Positions 37,454-45,967 are shown, counted from the first letter of the stretch. The stretch is 64,000 nt of DNA from Chryseobacterium edaphi (GCF_025628985.1 NZ_JAOTEM010000003.1:248001-312000), one strand, 5' to 3'. Program-made: numbers and translations. The notes: generated by a model not told the origin, from the letters alone.

Positions 37454-40060
37454 TTATTTTACGATTATTTTGTAAGCTTTTATTGTAGCTTTTGTATCTA
37501 CTTTAATGATATACAATCCTGCAGTTAATGAAGATGTATTAACCTCAGCATTACCTGTAAATTTACCCGACTTCACTAATTGTCCTTGAGCAGAGAATAT
37601 AGTATAAGTACCCTCTTCTCTAGATTCAGCAGATTTGATATAAAGATTTTCTCCTGCTTTTACCGGGTTAGGATATACAGTAATATCTTTTGCAACCTTT
37701 GCAACATCAGCAATTTTTGCCGTGGCAGTTGTTCCTCCGTTTTTAGCAAATGTTGCATAAGGAGAAAGTGGAGAGTTTGGTGAACCTTTTTTAGTAGTAT
37801 CTGTATCTACCTGATCCATAATACCATCTCTGTCAATATCTATTATTGGAGTTATGAAGCCACCTCCTAATTGATCTAAATCACCTTTCCCAATAGCATA
37901 TAAATCTAACTGATTTTCATTTCCGTCACTAGAAAGATCAATATAATCGGCAAAAGCATCACCATCCTTATTTCTTACCGGATACTTATAAATACCTGAA
38001 TCCGGAAATGTTTCTAACACATCAGCAATACCATTGGTTCCTACAGCTACACCTACATCTATTACTCCGTTATGATCTGTATCAATTTGGTCAATTACAG
38101 AATTTGGAATACCTGATTCAAATAAATCTAAAATACCATCATTATCAGAATCTAAATCTAAATAATTAGCAATTCCATCACCAAGTACCGATGTGAAAAG
38201 TATATCACCATCTAAATCATCATTTTCATAGAGTCCGTCCTTATTGGCATCCTCTTCCAATGCGTCTGGAATCCCATCATTATCAGAATCAAGATCGCAA
38301 GAATCTACAATACCATCATTATCTGAATCTAAAACAGTACTTTTATCTCCACCATTACAATTTTGGATATCACAAGCATCCGGAATACCATCACCATCCT
38401 CATCTTTTGTATCATCTCCGTTTGGACATTGATCATAACAATCCGGAACTCCATCTCTATCAATATCTCCCTCTACAAATGCATTATAAATTCTGTATGT
38501 TTGTAAGAAACTAACAGACAAACCATTATTAATAGTGATTTTCATTCTGTTGAAAGGCTTCGTAGAAGTCATTCCAATATATATTTTATCACTATTTGAA
38601 GTTATGATTCTACCATTAGCTAATGAGCCACCTGTTTTAGATTCTGTAAGCATTGTTCCGTTGTAAAAACTTACTGTGATACTGCTCAAGATACCCAAAT
38701 CAAATAAAGTACCTCCTTTATCAATTACGAAACCACCATATGTCCCTATTGGAAATACAGAACCATCATTCGCAACTGTAAGATTTGCTCTTGCACCAAT
38801 ACTGAAAGGTGTAACATTGAAAGTAGCAAAGTTAGAAGAGTTACTATCAACAACATTTGCTGCATTCTGTAAACTGCTCAAGAAACTGCTTTGAATTCCT
38901 GTCCAAGAAGATGACATAGTCACCAGATTTCCTTTATAAGGAGAATCGTTATTTGTTTGCAAATATTTTTTACAATCGCAGCTCGCAGGCTCTTCAAATG
39001 CATAATAAACTAATACTGCTCCTAAATTAACTCCTAATGGTTGGTTTATTTTTAGTCTGACTTCGTTAAAAGGTTTAGTTGTATTAACATATAATTTTTG
39101 TTTACCACCTCCTAAACTAAGTACAGCAATATTTAAAAATCCAGCTCCGTTATTATAGCTTTGGGAATCTTGTAACTGACCATAAAGATATGTTTCAATG
39201 CTTATATTTTTAAGCACATCTACACTGATTAATGTATTTTGACTCTCAGGAGCAATCACGAATCCGGCTCTATTACCGGCAGGATATGTTACATTTTTAT
39301 CCAAAACACCTACAGTGTAAGATCCTAAAAGTCCTGCAGGCATTGTAACCACTCCTGCTGAGTTTTTATCACCATCAGTAATTTTTTGTCCTTCATAAAG
39401 ATATGATAATGGTGCAATAAAATTACTGCTTGAAGACACATTGGTATCAAATCCTGTTCCTCCGATCAGGTCATCACAAATGTTGTTATTTTCTACAGGA
39501 ACCTTTGTAGGATCAAATGCAAATGCGTAATAAACATTCAACGCACTAAAGATAGAAATTCCTGTATTTTGGTAAAGTCTTACTTCGTCAAATTCCTTGG
39601 TAGATTTGAAATGGAAAAAAATTCTACTTTTAGATCCACCAAATGCCGGTACTGACACCAAAGTTGAAGAAGTAGAAGATTCTTGTAATATTCCGTTTTT
39701 ATAGGTACTGATTACAATAGAACTTAAAAGTGTTGCTGTGATAGGACTGGTTCCTAAATCTACATTAAAACCTGTAATATAGCCTGCAGGGTAAGATGTA
39801 TTTCTATTTCTTACCGAAATTCCGTTTCCTCCTATGGCAGAAACAAGATTCCCCATATTCACACTGTTATTGAGATTTGCATCTACTACAGGAGTAAGAT
39901 CACCAGAATAACATCCTAAACACACTAGACCATTTTTTAGTGCTGTTGCTTCAATACCAATACCACGTATTGGTGTGTACGCTTGTTGCGCATTCATTAT
40001 CACAGACATGCATAATGTCGTGACAAAGACGGCTAAACGTTTTAATAAATTTGTGTTCAT
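37454..40060 (-). CDS. Secreted TSP3-repeat protein with T9SS type A sorting domain (cassette A, third gene)
   Basis: 868 aa from the ATG at 40060. The frame is open for 41 more codons, but those overlap the previous gene, whereas MNTNLLKRLAVFV...MNAQ is a proper signal peptide. Three related beta domains of about 170 aa follow, each with an FNEVRLKIN...VYYAF-like landmark. About eight TSP3-like Ca-binding loops span residues 550-770 (DRDGVPDCYDQCPNGDD and similar). The C-terminus, from ITVYPNPVKAGENL to LYIIKVDTK...YKIIVK, is a T9SS type A sorting domain, so surface delivery by T9SS is expected. It is the only cassette protein with such a signal. Confidence 0.9.
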   Translation of the reverse strand: MNTNLLKRLAVFVTTLCMSVIMNAQQAYTPIRGIGIEATALKNGLVCLGCYSGDLTPVVDANLNNSVNMGNLVSAIGGNGISVRNRNTSYPAGYITGFNVDLGTSPITATLLSSIVISTYKNGILQESSTSSTLVSVPAFGGSKSRIFFHFKSTKEFDEVRLYQNTGISIFSALNVYYAFAFDPTKVPVENNNICDDLIGGTGFDTNVSSSSNFIAPLSYLYEGQKITDGDKNSAGVVTMPAGLLGSYTVGVLDKNVTYPAGNRAGFVIAPESQNTLISVDVLKNISIETYLYGQLQDSQSYNNGAGFLNIAVLSLGGGKQKLYVNTTKPFNEVRLKINQPLGVNLGAVLVYYAFEEPASCDCKKYLQTNNDSPYKGNLVTMSSSWTGIQSSFLSSLQNAANVVDSNSSNFATFNVTPFSIGARANLTVANDGSVFPIGTYGGFVIDKGGTLFDLGILSSITVSFYNGTMLTESKTGGSLANGRIITSNSDKIYIGMTSTKPFNRMKITINNGLSVSFLQTYRIYNAFVEGDIDRDGVPDCYDQCPNGDDTKDEDGDGIPDACDIQNCNGGDKSTVLDSDNDGIVDSCDLDSDNDGIPDALEEDANKDGLYENDDLDGDILFTSVLGDGIANYLDLDSDNDGILDLFESGIPNSVIDQIDTDHNGVIDVGVAVGTNGIADVLETFPDSGIYKYPVRNKDGDAFADYIDLSSDGNENQLDLYAIGKGDLDQLGGGFITPIIDIDRDGIMDQVDTDTTKKGSPNSPLSPYATFAKNGGTTATAKIADVAKVAKDITVYPNPVKAGENLYIKSAESREEGTYTIFSAQGQLVKSGKFTGNAEVNTSSLTAGLYIIKVDTKATIKAYKIIVK

Positions 40061-40094
40061 ACTTAGTTTATTTAAAAAAATTGTTCTATTAGTT

Positions 40095-41612
40095 CTAATA
40101 AAGGTTATTCCAGGTTGAACCATCACAACCTTCATGTCTTTTAGTTGTTGAATTATATCGGATTGCTCCCTCATTAGAAGCATTACAAGAAACTGCAGCA
40201 GTAGAAGTACCTTTAATTTCTATTGCTTTCGATACAACTAAATCTGCATCGGTCGTGGCAGCACTTGATGAAGGCAAATTAATAAACACTTTTGAGTTGT
40301 TTCCGTTCGATTGTGCATAAAATAAATGAGATGTATTTGCATAAACATTCTCACCTGCTCCAACAGTTGATCCGCTGATACCAATTGCTACGCTATTTGA
40401 ATCGACTTTATTACCAGTCCCGAAAGCATAGCCTCCCTGCATATTATTACTAACTCCTATTGCTATTCCTGTTCCTGCAGTAGATGGAACACCTGCAGTA
40501 AGTGTTTGACCATTATTATTTCCAATTGCAATACTCGCAGAATTAGTCATTATATTTCCATTTCCCATAGCTTTTGCACCATTCGAAACTGTATTACTGT
40601 TACCTATAGCAGCACCCGGGAAATTTGTACCTTGTGCACCTACCGTATTACTTCTTCCTAATGCAATATTTGATGACAATGTATTGCTAATTGTATTATT
40701 ATTACCCCATGTGAGAGATGCAAATGGACTTACACTATTTGCGCTACCACCTTTTAATGTTCCATTGGCGTCAATTATAGCTCCTATCTTTCCGTTACTC
40801 ACTATCACCAAATTGTCAGAATTGTCTAGCGTACCTAAAACATTGCCTCCTGTGTACGATGCTCCCAAAGCATCTGAAGAAGAAATAATACTTGCCGGGT
40901 TACCAACAATTTTCCAATCAGTTACATCACTTGGAACTGTCTGCGGAGACCAATTTGTTCCATTAAATGTCAACACTGATCCTGTTGCAGCTCCTATTGT
41001 AATTCCTAATGGAGAACCATTAATTTGACTTACCACTGTAGATCCCAAAGTCCCTGTAACGTCTCCAGCAATTGGTAAAGAAGATGCAGCAAAATAAGAC
41101 GGCGCTCCGGCAGTTGCTGTACTGTTTCCAAAAACTGTATTAGCTGGAGCATTTGATAGTGTAAAAGATAAAGCTGGTGTAGTACTTGATGTTGCGACAG
41201 AAGTTGTAAATAAGGGAGAAAGATTTCCTGAAGAAAAGTTAGTTACTGTACCCGAACCACCACCTGAAGCAACAGTTTGCCATGTCGCAAAACCATCATT
41301 ATCAGATACCAAAACTTTACCGGCAGCCTGATTTCCATCTCTTAAACGAAACCCCGTAGAAGCTGCAGATGTGAAAATATCAACTTTAGCAGCTGGATTA
41401 GAAATATTAAATCCAGTATTACCATTATCAAGAACAGTAAGTATTTCTGTAGCAGAAGAGTTGTTAAGCTCCAGAGCTTTTGTAGATGCTGTATTTCCCT
41501 TTGAAACTATATCAAGTGTCGCACTTGGCGTATCCGTATTAATCCCAACTTGAGCATTAGATAACGCAGTAAATGCACATATAAATCCTATGGCTAAAAA
41601 TTTTTTTTTCAT
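40095..41612 (-). CDS. Secreted fibre protein with YadA-like head repeats (cassette A, second gene)
   Basis: 505 aa with a signal peptide (about residues 1-20, ending LSNAQ). It opens VGINTDTPSATLDIVSKG, the same head as the cassette C proteins, then GKVLVSDNDGFATWQTV. Residues 300-420 contain repeated (G/S)xAIGxxN-type units (AAIGNSNTVSNGAKAMGNGN, IAIGNNNG, IAIGVSNN, VAIGISGS). These resemble the left-handed beta-roll of YadA-type trimeric adhesin heads. It ends EGAIRYNSTTKRHEGCDGSTWNN, a YDT-NG-W-type module. There is no membrane anchor domain, so it is not a classical autotransporter. An adhesive fibre role is inferred. Confidence 0.82.
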   Translation of the reverse strand: MKKKFLAIGFICAFTALSNAQVGINTDTPSATLDIVSKGNTASTKALELNNSSATEILTVLDNGNTGFNISNPAAKVDIFTSAASTGFRLRDGNQAAGKVLVSDNDGFATWQTVASGGGSGTVTNFSSGNLSPLFTTSVATSSTTPALSFTLSNAPANTVFGNSTATAGAPSYFAASSLPIAGDVTGTLGSTVVSQINGSPLGITIGAATGSVLTFNGTNWSPQTVPSDVTDWKIVGNPASIISSSDALGASYTGGNVLGTLDNSDNLVIVSNGKIGAIIDANGTLKGGSANSVSPFASLTWGNNNTISNTLSSNIALGRSNTVGAQGTNFPGAAIGNSNTVSNGAKAMGNGNIMTNSASIAIGNNNGQTLTAGVPSTAGTGIAIGVSNNMQGGYAFGTGNKVDSNSVAIGISGSTVGAGENVYANTSHLFYAQSNGNNSKVFINLPSSSAATTDADLVVSKAIEIKGTSTAAVSCNASNEGAIRYNSTTKRHEGCDGSTWNNLY

Positions 41613-41694
41613 TAAATTATTGTTTGTTGTTTTTGAGTAGAGTAGATATTCTCACTTATTCGTACGTGAGAATTATTAAAAAATGTAAATGATA

Positions 41695-42306
41695 TTATAA
41701 AAGAGCTAATGTCGGAGGGGGTCGGGTTTGGAAATTTTTAAAAAAAGCACTGTATGAAAATGCCGTTTCTAATAGTGATTTGATAAAAGAATGCGAAATA
41801 CTTACAGTACTAAGACTAAAGATATTTTTTTCAAGAACAGCCTTCAGTTTACCATTACTATTTTGTGGCAGAAGTAGACTTCTCGAAAAAATTGTATTAT
41901 TTGAAAAATTATCTGAACCTGGATTATCTAAATCGAATACAATTTGATTTTCAACAATTGGTTCTCTATAGATGACTTGTTTTTTTTTTAAAATAAGCTT
42001 GTCTCTATCAATCTTTTTTAGTTTTGATCTAATTGATTTGACTTCTTTCTTGCTTACAACTTCTGGAATTTTTATAATGTCCGCATTGGCTATTTCATTA
42101 TTAACGATAAAAGCACCTCCTGTAACGTAAAATTTGGGGATTTCTTTATTGACTATTTTCTGTGATTGGTACACAACCGAATCAGCAACAGAGATATTCT
42201 CTATGGTAGTTGACTGTGCGGTTATATTTCCTCCAGTTAATAGAATAAACCAAAAAAGAAAAAAATTGGTATTATAACTGTGGAAAAGAAAATAGTTTCT
42301 TTTCAA
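41695..42306 (-). CDS. RPPP-tail secreted protein, cassette A first gene (divergent member)
   Basis: 203 aa with a signal peptide (about residues 1-31, ending NITAQ). It is the most diverged member. The GAKIYS block is only hinted at (KFYVTGGAFIVNNEI), the Lys-rich helix is present (VKSIRSKLKKIDRDKLILKKK), and the end is FQTRPPPTLALL. The gene opens cassette A, 82 bp before the fibre gene, like its counterparts in the other cassettes. TATATTTG at 42326-42333 is its promoter box. Position plus tail motif place it in the family. By similarity alone the case would be weak. Confidence 0.72.
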   Translation of the reverse strand: MKRNYFLFHSYNTNFFLFWFILLTGGNITAQSTTIENISVADSVVYQSQKIVNKEIPKFYVTGGAFIVNNEIANADIIKIPEVVSKKEVKSIRSKLKKIDRDKLILKKKQVIYREPIVENQIVFDLDNPGSDNFSNNTIFSRSLLLPQNSNGKLKAVLEKNIFSLSTVSISHSFIKSLLETAFSYSAFFKNFQTRPPPTLALL

Positions 42307-42325
42307 TTGATTGTGTTTTCTGCTG

Positions 42326-42333
42326 CAAATATA
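42326..42333 (-). promoter_or_regulatory. -7 promoter box of cassette A
   Basis: Minus-strand TATATTTG, a perfect TAnnTTTG match, 20 bp before the ATG at 42306. No AATAATATG dyad is present here. Confidence 0.5.
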
Positions 42334-42528
42334 CTACTTATTTAAAAACAAAATAAACACAATCATTTAATAATCAGCAACTTAATAAATGAGCAATTTA
42401 TCATAATTACTTTTAGTTGAAAAATAAAATTTAAATTCTGATTACTAATAAAAAAGTATCAACGATAAATTAAAATCTTTAAAAATAATATAAGCTATTC
42501 AAAACATACAATTTTTTTAAACAAAAAA

Positions 42529-42550
42529 AGCCTGAGCAAATGCTCAGGCT
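42529..42550 (-). terminator. Terminator of rplKAJL
   Basis: AGCCTGAGCA-aa-TGCTCAGGCT hairpin followed on the minus strand by a T run, 25 bp after rplL. It separates the ribosomal-protein operon from the secreted-protein locus. Confidence 0.88.
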
Positions 42551-42574
42551 TCCTATTTTTAAGAGTGAAATGAA

Positions 42575-42943
42575 TTATTTCAATTCTACTTCAGCACCAG
42601 CTTCTTCTAATTGCTTCTTAAGAGCTTCAGCTTCGTCTTTAGAGATACCAGTTTTGATAGCAGCAGGAGCTCCATCTACGATATCTTTAGCTTCTTTAAG
42701 ACCAGCACCAGTTAAATCTTTTACCAATTTAACGATAGCTAATTTAGATGCACCTGCAGACTTAAGAATTACGTCGAATTCTGTTTTTTCTTCAGCAGCT
42801 TCACCTGCACCACCTGCAGCAACTACTACAGCAGCAGCAGCTGGCTCGATTCCGTACTCATCCTTAAGGATAGTAGCTAATTCATTTACGTCTTTTACTG
42901 TTAAGTTTACTAGCGTTTCAGCTAAATTTTTTAAATCTGACAT
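42575..42943 (-). CDS. rplL: 50S ribosomal protein L7/L12
   Basis: 122 aa, the usual size. The N-terminal dimerisation segment (about 1-35) binds L10. An Ala/Gly/Glu hinge follows ([18 protein letters not shown], about 36-52). The C-terminal factor-binding domain contains [24 protein letters not shown], which recruits elongation factors to the ribosomal stalk. It is the last gene of rplK-rplA-rplJ-rplL and is closed by a strong terminator instead of running into rpoB. Confidence 0.98.
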   Translation of the reverse strand: MSDLKNLAETLVNLTVKDVNELATILKDEYGIEPAAAAVVVAAGGAGEAAEEKTEFDVILKSAGASKLAIVKLVKDLTGAGLKEAKDIVDGAPAAIKTGISKDEAEALKKQLEEAGAEVELK

Positions 42944-42989
42944 TGTTGTAATGTTTTTGTTGATTATTTATTTAATTTTTTGAGAGTAA

Positions 42990-43583
42990 TTATTCAGCAG
43001 CTGGAGTTTCCTCAGTGCTTTCTGCAGTTGGAGCTTCTGGAGCCGCCTCAGCAGGAGTTTCTTCTACTGCAGGAGCAGCTTCTTCAGCTGTAGCTTCTGT
43101 AGTTTCAGATTTGTTTTGAAGAGCAGAAACAACTCTTTGAATTGGAGACTGAAGTAATCCGATGATTTCACCGATCATTTCTTCTCTAGACTTAATGCTT
43201 ACTAATGCATCAAGGTTGTTGTCACCAACATAGAAAGTTTCTTGTACGAAAGCTGATTTTAAAGCCGGCTTCTCTTCTTTTTTTCTAAAATCTTTGATTA
43301 ATTTTGCCGGAGCGTTAGCCGTTTCAGCAATCATTAATGCAGAGTTACCTTTGAAAGTTTCGAACATTTCAGAGAAATCAATCCCGTCAATTTGTTCCAT
43401 TGCTTTTTGCAAAAGTGTATTTTTTACCACTTTTACTTTAATATTTTGCTTGAAAGCCTGTCTTCTGAAGTCAGAAGATTTAGCAGCGTTCAAACCGTCT
43501 AGATCTGCTACATAAACTACTTTAGCATCCTGAAGCAAATCTTTGATCTCTTGTATTGCTACAACTTTTTGGTCTTTTGTCAT
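42990..43583 (-). CDS. rplJ: 50S ribosomal protein L10
   Basis: 197 aa. The N-terminal rRNA-binding domain (about 1-130) has KVVYVADLDGLNAAKSSDFRR and VVKNTLLQKAME, followed by the helix that carries L7/L12 dimers. The last 40 residues are an Ala/Glu/Pro-rich acidic extension (EEAAPAVEETPAEAAPEAP), longer than in most bacteria and probably disordered. The order after rplA and before rplL is standard. Confidence 0.97.
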   Translation of the reverse strand: MTKDQKVVAIQEIKDLLQDAKVVYVADLDGLNAAKSSDFRRQAFKQNIKVKVVKNTLLQKAMEQIDGIDFSEMFETFKGNSALMIAETANAPAKLIKDFRKKEEKPALKSAFVQETFYVGDNNLDALVSIKSREEMIGEIIGLLQSPIQRVVSALQNKSETTEATAEEAAPAVEETPAEAAPEAPTAESTEETPAAE

Positions 43584-43600
43584 TGTCTTAAGGATTATAA

Positions 43601-44293
43601 TTAGTTAACAGATTTACTATCAATTGCAATACCCGGGCTCATTGTAGAAGACAAATAAATGCTCTTCACATAAGTACCTTTAGCAGCAGTTGGTTTCATT
43701 TTGATCAAAGTAGAGATTAATTCCTGAGCATTCTCCTTGATTTTAGCAGCATCGAAAGATACTTTACCAATACCAGCGTGGATAATACCGTATTTATCTA
43801 CTTTAAAGTCAATTTTACCAGCTTTTACTTCAGTTACTGCTTTACCAATTTCCATCGTTACAGTACCTGATTTAGGGTTAGGCATCAAACCTCTTGGTCC
43901 TAATACTCTACCCAAAGGTCCTAATTTACCCATAACAGCTGGCATAGTAACGATAACGTCAACATCCGTCCAACCATCTTTTATTTTTTGTAAATATTCG
44001 TCAAGACCTACATAATCAGCACCAGCTGCTTTAGCTTCAGCTTCTTTATCCGGAGTTACTAAAGCCAAAACTTTAACATCTTTACCGGTACCGTGAGGAA
44101 GAGATACTACACCTCTTACCATTTGGTTTGCTTTTCTTGGATCTACACCCAATCTTACAGCGATATCTACAGAAGCATCAAACTTTGCAGTGTTTACTTC
44201 TTTTACAAGAGCAGCACCTTCTTCAAGGTTATAAATTCTTCCTTTTTCTACTTTGCTTAAAGCTTCCTTTTGCTTTTTAGTTAATTTTGCCAT
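43601..44293 (-). CDS. rplA: 50S ribosomal protein L1
   Basis: 230 aa, full length. Diagnostic text includes [19 protein letters not shown] sequence ([17 protein letters not shown]), [20 protein letters not shown] and the C-terminal [23 protein letters not shown]1 forms the L1 stalk on 23S rRNA at the E site and often represses its own operon by binding the leader mRNA. It lies 11 bp after rplK. Confidence 0.98.
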   Translation of the reverse strand: MAKLTKKQKEALSKVEKGRIYNLEEGAALVKEVNTAKFDASVDIAVRLGVDPRKANQMVRGVVSLPHGTGKDVKVLALVTPDKEAEAKAAGADYVGLDEYLQKIKDGWTDVDVIVTMPAVMGKLGPLGRVLGPRGLMPNPKSGTVTMEIGKAVTEVKAGKIDFKVDKYGIIHAGIGKVSFDAAKIKENAQELISTLIKMKPTAAKGTYVKSIYLSSTMSPGIAIDSKSVN

Positions 44294-44304
44294 TTCTCTT
44301 AGTT

Positions 44305-44748
44305 TTAAGCGTTAGTTGGTTTAGTTCCTGTTACTCTTAATCCCATAGATCTAGCAGTACCTGCAACCATAGAAAGAGCAGAGTCCAAAGTAAAACAGTT
44401 AAGATCTGTCATCTTATCTTCAGCGATCTTTTGAACCTGAGCCCAAGATACAGCACCTACTTTGTTTCTGTTTGGTTCACCGGATCCTCCTTTGATTTTA
44501 GCTGCATCCATTAACTGAATTGCTGCAGGTGGAGTTTTAATAACGAATTCAAAAGATTTGTCTTCGTACACTGTAATTACTACAGGTAAAACTTGACCTG
44601 GCTTATCCTGAGTTCTTCCGTTAAATTGTTTACAAAACTCCATGATGTTCACACCCGCAGAACCTAATGCAGGACCTACTGGTGGAGATGGGTTTGCTGC
44701 TCCTCCTTTTACTTGGAGCTTAACCATTTTAAAGACTTTTTTAGCCAT
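44305..44748 (-). CDS. rplK: 50S ribosomal protein L11
   Basis: 147 aa. The proline-rich N-terminal domain ([27 protein letters not shown]) and the rRNA-binding C-terminal domain ([38 protein letters not shown] sequence) are intact. L11 is part of the GTPase-associated centre. It is the first gene of rplKAJL and has a consensus promoter about 95 bp upstream. It is separated from nusG by an unrelated gene, which is unusual. Confidence 0.98.
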   Translation of the reverse strand: MAKKVFKMVKLQVKGGAANPSPPVGPALGSAGVNIMEFCKQFNGRTQDKPGQVLPVVITVYEDKSFEFVIKTPPAAIQLMDAAKIKGGSGEPNRNKVGAVSWAQVQKIAEDKMTDLNCFTLDSALSMVAGTARSMGLRVTGTKPTNA

Positions 44749-44846
44749 TGTTTGTTTTTTAAAAATTGAATAATTAATGAGTTTGGAAGCATTTATTATT
44801 CAGCAGGTTACCGCACTCACATAAAGTAAACCTACTTTTCGGACTG

Positions 44847-44877
44847 CAAAATTATGAAATTATTTTTAATTAGCAAA
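44847..44877 (-). promoter_or_regulatory. rplKAJL promoter
   Basis: Minus-strand TTTG (44874-44877), 19 nt, TAATTTTG (44847-44854): both boxes of the Bacteroidetes consensus at ideal spacing. It gives an mRNA leader of about 95 nt before rplK. Confidence 0.75.
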
Positions 44878-44944
44878 TACTTAACTCATTAAATTTCAGA
44901 AATAACCAAATTAAATAAGATTTCTATAAGCCATAATAATAGAT

Positions 44945-45823
44945 TTAATTTTCCCCGAAGAAATCAGGAGTCAACTTTTCTAACGGAATCTGCACGCCTA
45001 ATCTAATTTGCTCGTAAGGAAAATACTTTATTCCGTGTTGAAACTGAGCAAACCATAACGTCTTTCTCACACTAAAATTCAATCTGGAAGAAAATATCAT
45101 CGGTCTGTCTCCGTAATCTTCGACTCTCTTAATCCAGCCGTTATATCCTGAAAAAGTATTTTCCAAGCTTAAATTTTTATGTTTTAAGATTAATTTAAAG
45201 CCATACATTATAGCGTCATCCTGCACATTTAAATTTGGAGTTTGCACATCCCATGAAAAAAAACCGACATCAGATACCAGTCGGACTTCTTCTATAAAAG
45301 AATTATCAAACAGAAAAGATTTGCCCAATTCAAAATCAAAGTAATATCCTGCAGTATTAAAAAATCGTCTGTTTCTGAAATCACTTCCCGAAGCCGTCTT
45401 CAATGTTGAATTTAAAACCAATGCAGGTCTGCTTCTTTTTTCAGATAAAATCTTTATCCTGGTTTGTATATAAAAATCACCCGTAGCAAAACCACTGTTC
45501 TTCTGCATTGCTCTTCGTGAAACAATTTCATCCGTTACAGAATAATGCTCAACCAAAGTTTTCCAGATTTTTACTGAAACTTTCTCAGGAATAAGCGGAA
45601 TCTCAACCTTCAAATTGTTAGACAAGGTTTGGTCTCCATGCCCAAAGTAATAATCACCAGTTACAGTTAGAGTTGTGTTTTCAGGAATCAATGCATCAGT
45701 AAATTCAGGGACAGGATTGGCATTTGGTCCAAAATAATTTGTGGTGTGATGGATCAGTGTTTGCGAATATAATACCTGAATAAAGAAAACCGTAATTAGA
45801 AGATAAAGACCTTTCATTTTCAC
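44945..45823 (-). CDS. Exported protein, probable outer-membrane beta barrel, unrecognised
   Basis: 292 aa with a signal peptide (about residues 1-20, ending VLYSQ). The mature part consists of alternating amphipathic strands (TTLTVTGDYYFGHG, GDFYIQTRIKI, SLENTFSGYNGWI, TLWFAQFQHGIKYF), suggesting an outer-membrane barrel. I do not recognise the family with confidence. It lies alone between the nusG terminator and the rplK promoter, interrupting the otherwise conserved nusG-rplK adjacency. Nothing in it suggests a translation-related role. Confidence 0.75.
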   Translation of the reverse strand: MKMKGLYLLITVFFIQVLYSQTLIHHTTNYFGPNANPVPEFTDALIPENTTLTVTGDYYFGHGDQTLSNNLKVEIPLIPEKVSVKIWKTLVEHYSVTDEIVSRRAMQKNSGFATGDFYIQTRIKILSEKRSRPALVLNSTLKTASGSDFRNRRFFNTAGYYFDFELGKSFLFDNSFIEEVRLVSDVGFFSWDVQTPNLNVQDDAIMYGFKLILKHKNLSLENTFSGYNGWIKRVEDYGDRPMIFSSRLNFSVRKTLWFAQFQHGIKYFPYEQIRLGVQIPLEKLTPDFFGEN

Positions 45824-45917
45824 TGTTATTAATTTTAGACAAAAATAAAATAAAAAGCTTAATTATTTTAAGTAAGTAATCTTAAACATCATTGACCTGA
45901 AATATTAAAAAAGAAAA

Positions 45918-45943
45918 AACCAACCTGAAGATTCAGATTGGTT
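45918..45943 (-). terminator. Terminator after nusG
   Basis: AACCAAcCTGA-agat-TCAGaTTGGTT hairpin about 25 bp after the nusG stop, with a T-rich tract on the minus strand. Confidence 0.75.
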
Positions 45944-45967
45944 CTCTATTATTTTTAAAAAAAAGTT

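Larger units (their letters stand above)
17485..42333 (-). other. Five-cassette secreted-protein locus (RPPP locus)
   Basis: Five consecutive transcription units, all on the minus strand: A 37411-42333, B 31421-37089, C 27951-31311, D 22994-27544 and E 17485-22858. Each opens with a TAnnTTTG box and a gene for a 203-230 aa signal-peptide protein ending in RPPP. Two or three genes for exported, fibre-like or TSP3-repeat proteins follow, and a hairpin terminator ends the unit. The block lies between rplL and rpoB. No transposase, integrase or phage structural gene is present. The layout indicates repeated duplication and diversification of one unit. Confidence 0.75.

Noticed and set aside
40061..40183. 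N-terminal extension of the T9SS protein of cassette A
   Set aside because: It overlaps the end of the previous gene and has no signal peptide. The ATG at 40060 begins a normal signal sequence.
17485..42333. Prophage or phage-tail locus suggested by tail-fibre-like motifs
   Set aside because: Every candidate protein has a signal peptide, each unit has its own promoter and terminator, and there are no capsid, tail tube, baseplate, lysis or integrase genes.
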